Below, piece after piece: positions 41,276 through 50,771 of a DNA stretch of 64,000 bases. Origin of the DNA: Ruminococcoides sp052118065 (GTDB lineage: Bacteria; Bacillota; Clostridia; Oscillospirales; Acutalibacteraceae); the NCBI GenBank assembly GCA_052118065.1, contig JBQKHY010000001.1, forward strand, positions 62,001-126,000, given 5' to 3'. Each line of letters begins with the position of its first letter. The first letter of the stretch is position 1. The translations under genes were made by a program, and so were the position numbers. The notes beneath the pieces were generated by a model. That model did no database searches and was not told the origin of the DNA. It saw only the letters and a list, made by a program, of their open reading frames with translations.

Positions 41276-42008
41276 AGTTGAAAATGCTACTATGGGTTAC
41301 GAGGGTGTACCTGTAATCAAAGACCTATCATTCCAAATTAATGAGGGAGATTATGTTTGTATAGTTGGTGAAAACGGTAGTGGTAAAACAACCTTGATGA
41401 AAGGTATCTTGGGACTAAACCCACCACTAAAAGGTTCAATCACTTATAATGGTATTGATAAGAATGAAATAGGTTATCTTCCTCAAAAGAAAAATATTCA
41501 AAAGGACTTCCCTGCATCTGTTATGGAGGTTGTGCTTTCAGGTTGTATAAATCGAAAGTACCATATTTTCCACCACAAAAAGGATAAGGAAAATGCTATT
41601 AGGCATTTACAAATGGTGAATATGCTTGACTATAAGAAACATTCATTCAGTCAGCTTTCAGGTGGTCAGCAACAGAGAATTTTACTTGCAAGAGCATTAT
41701 GTGCAACAGAAAAGGTCATTGTACTTGATGAACCGGTAACAGGTCTTGACCCTATAGCTACTGCCGATATGTATTCACTTATTAAAGATATTAACCATAA
41801 AGGCATTACGGTAATTATGGTTACTCACGATATTAATATGGCAGTTAGACAAGCAAGTCATATACTCCATATTTCTGCCGGTACAGAGGGTACTAACTTC
41901 TTTGGTACTGCTCATCAGTATGTACACAGTAGTGTAGGCAGCAAATTCTTGCTTACCGAGTGTCCTTGTGATGTTTGTACTCATAGTCATAATAAGGAGG
42001 TAAAATAA
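41262..42008 (+). CDS. znuC: Metal ABC transporter ATPase, ZnuC-like
   Basis: The protein has 248 residues. It has Walker A GENGSGKTT (about residues 36-44), 'IGYLPQKKNIQKDFPASVMEVV' with the Q-loop, signature LSGGQQQRILLARAL, Walker B VIVLDEPVTGLD and switch His 'VTHDI'. The C-terminal part contains His and Cys residues ('CPCDVCTHSHNKEVK') that could bind zinc. GGAGGT precedes the ATG, and it touches the permease gene by one base. Confidence 0.92.
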   Translation: MTQIKVENATMGYEGVPVIKDLSFQINEGDYVCIVGENGSGKTTLMKGILGLNPPLKGSITYNGIDKNEIGYLPQKKNIQKDFPASVMEVVLSGCINRKYHIFHHKKDKENAIRHLQMVNMLDYKKHSFSQLSGGQQQRILLARALCATEKVIVLDEPVTGLDPIATADMYSLIKDINHKGITVIMVTHDINMAVRQASHILHISAGTEGTNFFGTAHQYVHSSVGSKFLLTECPCDVCTHSHNKEVK

Positions 42009-42817
42009 TGATTGAATTTTTCTCCTATGGTTTTATTGAAAGAGCAATGATTGTAGGTGCTTTAGTATCCCTTTGTGCCGCACTTTTAGGTGCAATTCTT
42101 GTGCTAAAGCGTTACTCTATGATTGGTGACGGTCTTAGTCATGTTGGTTTTGGTGCAATAGCAATCGGTGCAGCTGCAAACTTAACACCAATGTATTTTG
42201 CTTTGCCTATGATGATTATTTCAGCCTTTATATTACTGAAACTTTCTTCATCATCAAATAGCAAAATGAGTGGTGATTCTGCAATTGCTATTATCAGTTC
42301 CTCTGCTTTAGCAATAGGTATTACAGTTTGTTCCGTAACAGGAATGAACAGTGACCTAAACAGTTACCTATTTGGTTCAATCCTTGCAACAAGCAAAGAA
42401 GATGCAATTCTTGCAATTATCTTAGCAGTAATTATTATTGTTAGTTTCTTTATTTTCTACAATAAAATTTTTGCAGTAACATTTGATGATGACTTTGCAA
42501 AGGCAACAGGTACTCCTACAAATGTTTATAATATGGTTATTGCAGTCCTTACTGCTTTAACAATTGTAATCGGTATGAGAGTAATGGGTACACTACTGAT
42601 TTCAGCACTTATTATTTTCCCATCCTTAACATCAATGAGATTGTTTAGAAACTTTAAGGGTGTTATTATCAGTTCAGTTGTAATTTCACTATTCTGTTTC
42701 TTTACCGGTATGATTGTGTCCTTTAATTTTGATACACCTACAGGTGCAACAGTTGTTTTAGTGAATTTAGCAATGTTCATTATTTTCTGGATAATTTCAA
42801 AAATTTTAAAAAGATAA
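42008..42817 (+). CDS. znuB: Metal ABC transporter permease, ZnuB-like
   Basis: The protein has 269 residues with about eight membrane segments. ABC-3 family features include 'LGAILVLKRYSMIGDGLSHVGFGAIAIG' in outline and 'VIGMRVMGTLLISALIIFPSLTS'. It is the membrane channel of the zinc importer. It begins at the last base of the ATPase gene's stop codon, with AAGGAGG upstream. A terminator follows. No Zur/AdcR box was recognised upstream of the operon. Confidence 0.92.
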   Translation: MIEFFSYGFIERAMIVGALVSLCAALLGAILVLKRYSMIGDGLSHVGFGAIAIGAAANLTPMYFALPMMIISAFILLKLSSSSNSKMSGDSAIAIISSSALAIGITVCSVTGMNSDLNSYLFGSILATSKEDAILAIILAVIIIVSFFIFYNKIFAVTFDDDFAKATGTPTNVYNMVIAVLTALTIVIGMRVMGTLLISALIIFPSLTSMRLFRNFKGVIISSVVISLFCFFTGMIVSFNFDTPTGATVVLVNLAMFIIFWIISKILKR

Positions 42818-42821
42818 AATT

Positions 42822-42849
42822 AATGCCCCTAGCTTTAGGGGCATTTTTT
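42822..42849 (+). terminator. Intrinsic terminator of the zinc transporter operon
   Basis: AATGCCCCT (42822-42830) pairs with AGGGGCATT (42837-42845), followed by six T. Confidence 0.88.
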
Positions 42850-42850
42850 A

Positions 42851-43231
42851 CTAAAAAATATTATCACCATAAGGCAGTTCATTTGTGTATAGCACATTGA
42901 ACTGCTTTTTTATTCTGTCATTTGCAGATAAATAATCTTCCTTACCATCCTCATTTGTGTATTCAGGTAACTGCTCTATATCCATACTGATTTCATCAAG
43001 TAAAGAGTGTTCCATAAGGTAGTTTAGTTTCTTTTCTTGCTTATCCCATTTTTTAATCAGTTCTTCACTAAGTTCTTTTGCTTTTTCATAATCCTTGTTT
43101 TCCATAGCAATTCTGCTTTCTTCAATAGTTTTTGTGAAAGTATCTCTGCTATTTTTTATTGCGTAAATTTCAGTAAAACAAATGGCAAAAGCTATTGTAA
43201 CAAGGACAGCAACCCACCATAACCGTTTCAT
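42851..43231 (-). CDS. DUF4363-family membrane-anchored protein
   Basis: The protein has 126 residues. One N-terminal membrane segment (about residues 5-22) is followed by a helical, charged extracellular part ('SRIAMENKDYEKAKELSEELIKKWDKQEKKLNYLMEH'). This fits DUF4363, which is usually encoded next to a DUF421 membrane protein, as here with no gap (43231/43232). Function unknown; the pairing in spore formers hints at envelope or spore roles. Confidence 0.8.
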   Translation of the reverse strand: MKRLWWVAVLVTIAFAICFTEIYAIKNSRDTFTKTIEESRIAMENKDYEKAKELSEELIKKWDKQEKKLNYLMEHSLLDEISMDIEQLPEYTNEDGKEDYLSANDRIKKQFNVLYTNELPYGDNIF

Positions 43232-43900
43232 TTAATCTCTCCTAATAATGTTGTATTCTTTCTTTCTGTTTGCAGTCATAATAAAAACATCTTCAAGTTT
43301 AATGTGATTTTGTTTTAGAATTTTATCCACCCATTTAATGTCAAGATTGCAAAGTTCAAGGGAATTAGAAAGATACCTAGAGTCATTAATAACAACTGCC
43401 TCAATACCTGTATCGGGAATTTCAATACCTAAGTCCTCAGCAGATGGTGTTCTTTTCTCAGGTTTTTCAAGTACACTAACATCACCGTTAGTTTCTACAA
43501 TGCAGTACTGTACATCTTCAAGAGAAAATATACCTTGTTGCCTTAACTGTACACATAAGTCCTCAGTAGTCATCCTTAGCCTTCTAAGTTGATTTTGCAG
43601 TATTCTGCCATCCTTTATTACCATTTCAGGTGAACCACATACAATTTTTCTGAACTTCCCACTTTTTAGCATAATAACGGAAAATACAATTTCAAGGGAA
43701 ATAAGTATAAGTATAGGTACAATTCCTGAAACAAGGGGAGTGCTTGTGTTTTGCATAGGCATTACTGCAATATCGGAAATTAACAGAGTAATTACAAGCT
43801 CGCTTGTCTGCATTTCCGAAAGTTGCCTTTTGCCCATTACTCGCAAGGAAAACATAATAAAAATATAAAGTATCACTGTTCTAATAATTGAAATTAACAT
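43232..43900 (-). CDS. DUF421 (YetF-like) membrane protein
   Basis: The protein has 222 residues from the ATG at 43900, which has GGTGAT upstream; the longer frame from 43945 adds 15 unlikely residues. Three membrane segments lie in the first 80 residues, with the family motif 'RVMGKRQLSEMQTSELVITLLISDIA' in outline. The cytoplasmic domain contains 'GSPEMVIKDGRILQNQLRRLRMT' and 'LRQQGIFSLEDVQYCIVETNGDVSV'. It is divergent from the germination operon across a 92-bp gap. Function not established. Confidence 0.88.
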   Translation of the reverse strand: MLISIIRTVILYIFIMFSLRVMGKRQLSEMQTSELVITLLISDIAVMPMQNTSTPLVSGIVPILILISLEIVFSVIMLKSGKFRKIVCGSPEMVIKDGRILQNQLRRLRMTTEDLCVQLRQQGIFSLEDVQYCIVETNGDVSVLEKPEKRTPSAEDLGIEIPDTGIEAVVINDSRYLSNSLELCNLDIKWVDKILKQNHIKLEDVFIMTANRKKEYNIIRRD

Positions 43901-43992
43901 ATCATCACCGTTAATAGTTTTTCTCAAATGGGTAAAATAATACATAAATGTATAATTTAAGAATTTTGTTCAACTATAATAATGGTGATTTT

Positions 43993-45444
43993 ATGTTTAA
44001 AAGTTTGAAAGAAAATATAAATTATCTGCAAGATGTAACCTCTTCGTCAGCAGATTTTACGGTTAGAAAAATGAAGCTCAATGACGGCACATTTGTTGCA
44101 ATTTTCACTATTGAGGGAATGGTAAATAAAGACGGTTTAACTTTAGCAGTATCAGACCCATTACTTTCTGCAACTATACCAACCGGTGTAAATAAATATG
44201 AATTTATTAGGGATAGAGTGCTATCAACTCCTGAAATTATTGAGATAAATACCTTTGATGAATTGCTTGATTTTTCAATGTCAGGCTTTGCAGTACTGGG
44301 AATAGACGGATATGAAAAAATGCTTGTAATCGGATTACAAGGCTTTTCATTTAGAAGTGTATCAGAACCATCATCGGAAATGGTGTTTAGAGGTAGCAGA
44401 GAGGGCTTTACAGAACCACTGAGAATTAATATGTCACTAATTCGCAGAAGAATGAAAAACCCTGATTTAGTGTTTCAGACAATGACAATAGGTAATCTTT
44501 CTAAAACTCAAATATGCTTGTGTTACCTAAAGTCAGCAGTTTCAAAATCAATACTTAAAGAACTAAAGAGAAGGCTAAATAATATTAACCTAGATACAGT
44601 TTTAGCATCAGGATATTTAGTTTCTTACTTAGGTGATGAAGATAAAAATACTTTACTTTCCACAGTAGGTGTTACTGAAAGACCTGATGCATTGTGTGGC
44701 AAAATAACTGAGGGTAGAATCGGTATTTTAGTAGACGGTACACCATCAGCAATACTTGTTCCACATTTGTTTATTGAAAATTTCCAAAGTTTTGACGACT
44801 ATTCTAATAGACCTTACTTTGCATCATTTATTAGAATTTTAAAGTATATGTCATTCCTCTTTGCAATTTATTTACCTAGCCTTTTTATTGCAATAACTGA
44901 CTTTCACCCTGAGTATATACCGGTAGGATTGTTAACCCATATATCCGACTCCTTAGAAACCACACCTTTTCCCTTAATGCTGGAAGTACTGTTTGTTGCC
45001 TTTATGTATGAGGTTATGAGAGAGGCAGGACTAAGACTACCTAAACCACTTGGTCATGCAGTAGGTATAGTAGGTGCATTGGTAATTGGTGAAACAGGTG
45101 TTTCAGCTGGTTTAATATGTCCCACAACATTGATAATAGTTGCCTTTTCTGCAATATGTTCATATGTTATTCCGGAACTTTACGGTACAATTACAGTAGT
45201 AAAATTTATTTACATTATCATTTCAGGAATTTTCGGTGTAATAGGAATTATCCTTGCATCACTGATTGCAACAATTTCTGTTTGTTCACTTAAAAGTTTT
45301 GGTGTGCCATATTTAGCACCTATAGTGCCGATTTCAAAAGGTGTTATTTCCGATAATTTTATAAGGTCAGATTGGCACAGACTTACTAAACACAAAGTTA
45401 AGCTACAAAATATGGTGGGAGTTGATGATAAATTTGAAAAGTAA
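43993..45444 (+). CDS. Spore germination receptor A subunit (GerA family)
   Basis: The protein has 483 residues from ATG 43993, which has GGTGAT upstream; the upstream ATG at 43948 lacks a site. The N-terminal soluble part ('DFTVRKMKLNDGTFVAIFTIEGMVNK') is followed by 'LCYLKSAVSKSILKELKRRLNNINLD'. The C-terminal half has about five membrane segments with 'EVMREAGLRLPKPLGHAVGIVGALVIGE' in outline, a strong GerA signature. It lies in the inner membrane of the spore and takes part in germinant sensing. It overlaps the B gene by about 20 bases. Confidence 0.93.
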   Translation: MFKSLKENINYLQDVTSSSADFTVRKMKLNDGTFVAIFTIEGMVNKDGLTLAVSDPLLSATIPTGVNKYEFIRDRVLSTPEIIEINTFDELLDFSMSGFAVLGIDGYEKMLVIGLQGFSFRSVSEPSSEMVFRGSREGFTEPLRINMSLIRRRMKNPDLVFQTMTIGNLSKTQICLCYLKSAVSKSILKELKRRLNNINLDTVLASGYLVSYLGDEDKNTLLSTVGVTERPDALCGKITEGRIGILVDGTPSAILVPHLFIENFQSFDDYSNRPYFASFIRILKYMSFLFAIYLPSLFIAITDFHPEYIPVGLLTHISDSLETTPFPLMLEVLFVAFMYEVMREAGLRLPKPLGHAVGIVGALVIGETGVSAGLICPTTLIIVAFSAICSYVIPELYGTITVVKFIYIIISGIFGVIGIILASLIATISVCSLKSFGVPYLAPIVPISKGVISDNFIRSDWHRLTKHKVKLQNMVGVDDKFEK

Positions 45445-46399
45445 AATAAACGCATTGCAGTATTCAATATTACTTTCACTTTCAATTCTATGTGGTGTTA
45501 CTCTGTTGCCAAATTCTTTTTCTTGCTTTTCTATGATAATTTCTGTTATCATATCATTCTTATTGCAAATTCCATCACTAGTAGCCTTTAGAAACAATGA
45601 TTTACCTATCCCTATATTTTTCAAGGTCGTTACAGCAGTATTTTCAATTTTAATTTCAGTAAGGCTTATAAATATTTTTTCAGACTTTTTTGTAACATCA
45701 ATCAATCCCACTCAATCAAGAATTTATATTTCAATTTTAATTTCACTTGCATTAATTTATCCATCACTAAAGGGAATAGAGTCAATCTCAAGAGGTAGCA
45801 TAATCGGTGGATTTTTCTCATTAATTTCACTGATTCTCATAATGTTTTGTGTGCCATATACTGATATGTCTATGTTTACAGACAGAGAGTCAACTCTAAA
45901 AATAACTGATGGTTTAAATTTATTATTTGTATTTGCACCACTTGTAGTTTCATTTACATTTAATAAAAATTATAAAGGCAAGAAACTAAGGGCAAATTTA
46001 CTTCCTTTTGCAATAGTTTCTTTTGTGATTGCTTTGTTAATGTGTTTTGCAAAGCTACTTAATATTTCCGAATATAGCTATCCTTTATATACATTATCAA
46101 AAATTTCTTTCAAAATGATACCTATGGGTTTATCGGGACTTTTCCTAGTATTGTCATTAATTTGCATTTTCTTTGGAATTCTGTATTTTAATTTAGCAGT
46201 AAAGAATATTATGGATAACCATAGTAAAGTAATGTCATTAATATTTATTTTTGCAGTAATGATAGTTTCAGTATTAACAATTGCATTGCCTGATGTGGGA
46301 AAAATAATTTTAAATAATTATTTTTTGCTGAGTCTTTATCTGATTATCACTTTGCTAACACCGATTTTTGCAACAATAAAGGGGAAGAAAAATGTATAA
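45425..46399 (+). CDS. Spore germination receptor B subunit (GerAB, endospore permease family)
   Basis: The protein has 324 residues with about ten hydrophobic segments, in the amino acid permease-like fold of GerAB proteins. It is slightly shorter than the usual about 360. 'SRGSIIGGFFSLISLILIMF' and 'SEYSYPLYTLSKISF' fit the family. GerAB is the germinant-binding subunit. ATG 45425 follows GTGGGAG by three bases. It overlaps the lipoprotein gene by 8 bases. Confidence 0.85.
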   Translation: MINLKSKINALQYSILLSLSILCGVTLLPNSFSCFSMIISVIISFLLQIPSLVAFRNNDLPIPIFFKVVTAVFSILISVRLINIFSDFFVTSINPTQSRIYISILISLALIYPSLKGIESISRGSIIGGFFSLISLILIMFCVPYTDMSMFTDRESTLKITDGLNLLFVFAPLVVSFTFNKNYKGKKLRANLLPFAIVSFVIALLMCFAKLLNISEYSYPLYTLSKISFKMIPMGLSGLFLVLSLICIFFGILYFNLAVKNIMDNHSKVMSLIFIFAVMIVSVLTIALPDVGKIILNNYFLLSLYLIITLLTPIFATIKGKKNV

Positions 46400-46931
46400 G
46401 AAATTATTGTCAATTGTATTTTTATTAGTTTTTCTGTTTTCATTTACAGGGTGTGAAAGTAATGAAATTAATTTAAAGATTATAACAGACGGTATTGTAA
46501 TCAAGGATGACAGCTTAATGCTAATAACAGATACCGGTAAAAAGCCAATAATATACAAAAGTCCATACAGAAATTTTAAGGGTGCAGTAAAGGAAATTAA
46601 GAAAAAGTATGACTTAACACCATTTCTGTCACATTCAAAAGTAGTGGTAATTTCAGCAGAAATCACAGTAAATGAACTTGCTAATTATATAGAAGAGCTA
46701 AAAAAGTATTATCAAATGCCACCTGATATAAAGGTAGCATTAGCAGAGAATGATACAATTGAAAAGATAGAACAAGGAAAGCTGAGAATTAAAGAAGTGA
46801 ATATTTATATAAAAAATTCATTTAAAGATGACAGTAGAATTTGCACTTATGAGAATAATCTGTTAGGGCAAAAATTTCCTTTACTATACGAAAGTGACGG
46901 TAATGTTAACATAAAAAGAATAACAATTTAG
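46392..46931 (+). CDS. Short GerAC-like spore germination lipoprotein
   Basis: The protein has 179 residues, about half the usual GerAC length (about 370-400). It starts with a lipoprotein signal and lipobox (SFTGC). The early part fits the Ger C domain start ('ITDGIVIKDDSLMLITDTGK'). 'FLSHSKVVVISAEITVNELANYIEEL' matches the typical 'H.kvviig.e.a..gi..yld' block. The C-terminal domain is absent; the gene ends with a clean stop, not a frameshift. AAAGGGGAAG precedes the ATG. Either a natural minimal C subunit or an old truncation. Confidence 0.75.
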   Translation: MYKKLLSIVFLLVFLFSFTGCESNEINLKIITDGIVIKDDSLMLITDTGKKPIIYKSPYRNFKGAVKEIKKKYDLTPFLSHSKVVVISAEITVNELANYIEELKKYYQMPPDIKVALAENDTIEKIEQGKLRIKEVNIYIKNSFKDDSRICTYENNLLGQKFPLLYESDGNVNIKRITI

Positions 46932-46995
46932 TGAATATGTCCAAATTCTGTTGATAAATTTTTAATACTAATGTGTTTATAATTCTTAATCAGCA

Positions 46996-47024
46996 TTTAA
47001 AAATGCCGAAATATATAGTATAAT
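46996..47024 (+). promoter_or_regulatory. Possible promoter of the hprK run
   Basis: TTTAAA (46996-47001), 17 bases, TATAAT (47019-47024). The -10 is strong, the -35 weak. Confidence 0.45.
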
Positions 47025-47072
47025 AATGATGTATAATTATAAGTATAGAATTTTATCGAAAGGATTTTTATT

Positions 47073-48044
47073 ATGGCAACTGAATATAAAGTTTCCCTTG
47101 ATAAAGTTATCAAGGAACTATCACTGAAAACAGTTTATATGCCGGTTGATGCCAGTACAATCGACATTGTTTCTGCCGATATTGACCGTCCGGGACTGGA
47201 ACTTACCGGCTACCTTGATTTCTTTGACTCAACAAGAATAATGATTTTAGGTTATACTGAATACAGTTACCTTAACCGTTTTGGTGCAGAACAACAGCAC
47301 CATGTACTTAATGCCATTTTTTCACTGGGACCACCTGCAGTTATTATTACTCGTAATATGCGACCATCAAACCCACTGTTAATTGCTGCCGAAGAATGTG
47401 GTGTGCCTATTTTGGTTACATCAGAAACAACCAGCGAACTTTCTGTAAACCTTATTTCATATCTTAACAATGTTCTTGCTCCAAGAATTACTCGTCATGG
47501 TGTTCTTGTGGAAGTATATGGTGAAGGTTGCTTAATCACAGGTGACAGTGGTGTAGGTAAAAGTGAAACTGCCATTGAACTTATTAAGCGTGGTCACAGA
47601 CTTGTTGCTGATGATGCAGTTGAAATTCGCCGTACTTCAAAGAACACTTTAGTAGGTACATCCCCTGAGAACATTCGTCACTTTATTGAACTTCGTGGTA
47701 TCGGTATTATTAATGCAAGAAGAATCTTTGGTATGGGTGCTATCAAACAAAGTGAAAAGATTGATATGGTAATTAATATGGAACTGTGGGACTCTAACAG
47801 AGCTTATGACAGAATGGGTCTTGACAGTGAATATACAGAAATTTTAGGTGTTGATGTACCTGTAACTACAATTCCTGTGCGTCCCGGTAGAAACCTATCT
47901 ATGATTATTGAAGTTGCTGCTATGAACAACAGACAAAAGAAGATGGGTTATAACGCTGCTATGGAACTACTTGAGAACCTTGGTATGAGTGTTGAGGAAG
48001 AGCATGTTCAGAACATCAAGGTTGATGCAGGTTTGGGAGAATAA
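47073..48044 (+). CDS. hprK: HPr kinase/phosphorylase
   Basis: The protein has 323 residues, normal for the family. Walker A GDSGVGKS is at residues 157-164, followed by 'HRLVADDAVEI' with the catalytic Asp pair, and the HprK signature 'ELRGIGIINARRIFGMGAI' in the second half. It phosphorylates Ser46 of HPr and so controls carbon catabolite repression. AAAGGA precedes the ATG. It heads the long housekeeping run; hprK next to murB, rapZ and whiA is common in Clostridia. Confidence 0.96.
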   Translation: MATEYKVSLDKVIKELSLKTVYMPVDASTIDIVSADIDRPGLELTGYLDFFDSTRIMILGYTEYSYLNRFGAEQQHHVLNAIFSLGPPAVIITRNMRPSNPLLIAAEECGVPILVTSETTSELSVNLISYLNNVLAPRITRHGVLVEVYGEGCLITGDSGVGKSETAIELIKRGHRLVADDAVEIRRTSKNTLVGTSPENIRHFIELRGIGIINARRIFGMGAIKQSEKIDMVINMELWDSNRAYDRMGLDSEYTEILGVDVPVTTIPVRPGRNLSMIIEVAAMNNRQKKMGYNAAMELLENLGMSVEEEHVQNIKVDAGLGE

Positions 48045-48077
48045 ATAATTATTGTTATTTAACTTATGGAGATTTAT

Positions 48078-48971
48078 ATGGAGAACTTACTTTCTTTTCT
48101 AAAAGAAAAAAACATTGAATATATTTGTAATGAACCTATGAAAAATCACACTACCTTTAAAGTAGGTGGCAATGCTGAATTTTTCGTTAAAGTAAAAAGT
48201 GTTGATGAACTTTCTGCTTTAATTAAGTTTATTACTGAGAACAACATTCCTTATTTTATTCTTGGTAAGGGTAGCAACCTGCTTGTTTCCGATGAGGGTA
48301 TTAAGGGTGTTGTAATTATCCTTGACGGTGACTTTGAAAAGGTTGAAGTAAATGAAGAAACTATCACTGCCGGAGCAGGTGCATCATTAACAAAAATGTG
48401 CAGAACTGCCCTAGATAATAGCCTTTCAGGACTTGAATTTGCCTATGGTATTCCAGGTTCAGTAGGTGGTGCAGTATTTATGAATGCCGGTGCTTACGGT
48501 GGAGAAATGAAGGACTGTATTGTGTCAGTTGATTACATAACTCCTAGTGGTGAAATTGGCACATATAGCCTTGATGACCTACAGCTAGGTTATAGAACTT
48601 CAATCTTTAAATCTAACAAAAATATTGTTGTAGGTTGTACAGTTTCTCTTAATAAAGCAGATAAAGAAGATATTAAAGAAAAAATGACAGACCTACTTGG
48701 CAGAAGAAAATCAAAGCAACCTATTGAGTACCCATCAGCAGGTAGTACATTTAAAAGACCTGTAGGCAACTTTGCCGGTACACTTATTGAGTCTTGTGGA
48801 CTAAAAGGCTATACAGTAGGTGGTGCTCAGGTTTCTGAGAAACATGCCGGTTTTGTAATCAATATTGGCAATGCTACTTCTAAGGATATTAATACATTAA
48901 TTGAAGATGTACAGAAAATAGTAAAAGAAAAAACCGGTTACTTCCTTGAAACAGAGGTGATCAGACTATAA
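48078..48971 (+). CDS. murB: UDP-N-acetylenolpyruvoylglucosamine reductase
   Basis: The protein has 297 residues from ATG 48078, which has GGAG 6 bases upstream; the in-frame ATG at 48066 has none. The FAD domain shows 'LGKGSNLLVSDEGIKG' and 'GIPGSVGGAVFMNAGAYGGEM'. The catalytic Ser is in 'PSAGSTFKRP', as in type IIa MurB. It makes UDP-MurNAc for peptidoglycan. The stop overlaps the rapZ start (TAATG). Confidence 0.95.
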   Translation: MENLLSFLKEKNIEYICNEPMKNHTTFKVGGNAEFFVKVKSVDELSALIKFITENNIPYFILGKGSNLLVSDEGIKGVVIILDGDFEKVEVNEETITAGAGASLTKMCRTALDNSLSGLEFAYGIPGSVGGAVFMNAGAYGGEMKDCIVSVDYITPSGEIGTYSLDDLQLGYRTSIFKSNKNIVVGCTVSLNKADKEDIKEKMTDLLGRRKSKQPIEYPSAGSTFKRPVGNFAGTLIESCGLKGYTVGGAQVSEKHAGFVINIGNATSKDINTLIEDVQKIVKEKTGYFLETEVIRL

Positions 48972-49837
48972 TGGAACTTTTAATTGTTTCAGGTATGTCA
49001 GGTGCAGGTAAATCAACTGCACTTAGAGCAGTTGAAGATATTGGATATTTCTGTGTAGATAATATGCCACCAATGTTACTTGGAACTTTCTATGATTTAT
49101 GTGAACAGTCAACTGATGCCAAAATGAAGAAATGTGCAGTTGTTATTGATGTTCGAAGTGTATCTGCTATGACAAATCTTTATGATGAAATCAAGGCTAA
49201 TTCCCATCATGGCAGAAAGTTCAAGGTTCTTTTCCTTGATGCAAAGACAGAAACTTTAATCACTCGATATAAAGAAACAAGAAGAAGTCACCCACTGGCT
49301 GACTTTGTTCCTGACCGTTCTGTTGAAAAGGCAGTTAAGAAAGAAAAGGAACTTATGGGCATATTAAAGGCTCATTCCGACTATGTTATTGACACAACAT
49401 ATATGTCACTAAAGCAACTTAGAGAAAGAGTAACAGGACTTTTCTCAACAAGTATTACAGACTCAATGAAGGTTACTGTAATGTCATTTGGCTTTAAGTA
49501 CGGTATTCCACTAGAAGCCGATATTGTGTTTGATGCAAGATGTCTTATTAACCCTTATTATGTACCTGAACTAAAGCAACTTACAGGTCTTGATAAGGAA
49601 GTTAGGGAATATGTAATGGCTTCAGAGGATAGTGTAACATTCCTTGAAAAGATACTTAATATGCTTGACTTTTCTTTGCCACTTTACAAAAAAGAAGGAA
49701 AAAGTGAACTTGTAATTGCAGTAGGTTGTACAGGTGGTAAACACCGTTCTGTCACTTTAGCAAGAAAGATTCACCATCACCTTCACGAAAAAGGCTATGC
49801 AGTAACAATAGCCCATAGAGATATTACTAAACAGTAA
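48971..49837 (+). CDS. rapZ: RNase adapter RapZ/YvcJ, nucleotide-binding
   Basis: The protein has 288 residues. Walker A SGMSGAGKST lies at residues 7-16, and 'EDIGYFCVDNMPP' just after it is characteristic. The C-terminal domain has 'FGFKYGIPLEADIVFDARCLINPYY' in outline and 'VGCTGGKHRSVTLA'. In E. coli it controls glmS via small RNA; in Firmicutes YvcJ has P-loop activity and links to cell-wall precursor control. It lies between murB and whiA; yvcK, commonly found between rapZ and whiA, is absent. Confidence 0.95.
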   Translation: MELLIVSGMSGAGKSTALRAVEDIGYFCVDNMPPMLLGTFYDLCEQSTDAKMKKCAVVIDVRSVSAMTNLYDEIKANSHHGRKFKVLFLDAKTETLITRYKETRRSHPLADFVPDRSVEKAVKKEKELMGILKAHSDYVIDTTYMSLKQLRERVTGLFSTSITDSMKVTVMSFGFKYGIPLEADIVFDARCLINPYYVPELKQLTGLDKEVREYVMASEDSVTFLEKILNMLDFSLPLYKKEGKSELVIAVGCTGGKHRSVTLARKIHHHLHEKGYAVTIAHRDITKQ

Positions 49838-49849
49838 GGATGATACAAA

Positions 49850-50770
49850 ATGTCATTTTCTTATGATACAAAAAAAGAATTGACTGAACTTGTACCGGAA
49901 ATAAATAGTCTTTCTTTAGCACAATGCTACGGTATGTTGCTTTTTGCTAAGAAGTTTACCTACAATGAACTTGTGTTTACAACAGAAAATAAATATGTTT
50001 GTGACAATTTATCAAACCTTTTAACTAACCTATATACACCTATGATTGAAAAGACTTCAGGACTAAGGGTTCGTAATTCCAAGAACCCTTTAATCACAGT
50101 AAAGTTGCCTAATGAGGATGATTGTAAAAGGATTTTTGAAAGTTTTGGCTATTCTAAAAAAGATGTGTCACTAAGACTTAACAGAGCCAATATATCAGAA
50201 GAAGGACAGATTTCAGCATTTTTAAGAGGTGCATTTCTTTCTTGTGGCAGTGTAACAAACCCTGAAAAGGGCTATCATTTGGAGTTCAAAGTACCTTTTA
50301 GAAATCTTGCAAATGATTTACTTACTTTGCTTTGTGAAATTGAGGAATGTAACTTAACCCCAAAGTCCGTAACAAGGCAAGGTTACTTTATTGTGTATTT
50401 TAAGGACTCTGAACAGATAGCAGATTTTCTTGCTTATATCGGAGCATATTCAAGCTCAATGAATATAATTAACACCAAAATCACTAAGCAAGTTAAGAAC
50501 AATGCAGTCCGAAAGGTAAATTCCGAAATACATAATATTAATAAAACAGCAGAGGCATCTGCTAAGCAGATTAATGCAATTAAAAAGATAATGAAATGCG
50601 ATAATATATATAATTCTCTTTCACCGGAATTAAAGGAGATTGCTCAGTTAAGGCTTGACAATCCGGAACTTTCTTTAAGAGCATTAGGAGAATTAACAAG
50701 TGACAAAGTCAGTCGTAGTGGTGTAAACCACAGATTAAAGAAACTTATGTCATATATAGATGAGGTATAA
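49850..50770 (+). CDS. whiA: DNA-binding protein WhiA
   Basis: The protein has 306 residues. The N-terminal LAGLIDADG-like domain includes 'AFLRGAFLSCGSVTNPEKGYHLEF'. The C-terminal helix-turn-helix is seen in 'LRALGELTSDKVSRSGVNHRLKKL'. It influences cell division and chromosome segregation in Firmicutes and sporulation in Actinobacteria. It lies 12 bases after rapZ. Its 3' end carries the ribosome binding site of xseB. Confidence 0.95.
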   Translation: MSFSYDTKKELTELVPEINSLSLAQCYGMLLFAKKFTYNELVFTTENKYVCDNLSNLLTNLYTPMIEKTSGLRVRNSKNPLITVKLPNEDDCKRIFESFGYSKKDVSLRLNRANISEEGQISAFLRGAFLSCGSVTNPEKGYHLEFKVPFRNLANDLLTLLCEIEECNLTPKSVTRQGYFIVYFKDSEQIADFLAYIGAYSSSMNIINTKITKQVKNNAVRKVNSEIHNINKTAEASAKQINAIKKIMKCDNIYNSLSPELKEIAQLRLDNPELSLRALGELTSDKVSRSGVNHRLKKLMSYIDEV

Positions 50771-50771
50771 T

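Noticed and set aside
46951..46983. TTGATA and TATAAT as the promoter of hprK
   Set aside because: The spacer is 21 bases, too long for a sigma-A promoter. The TATAAT at 47019 is a better candidate.
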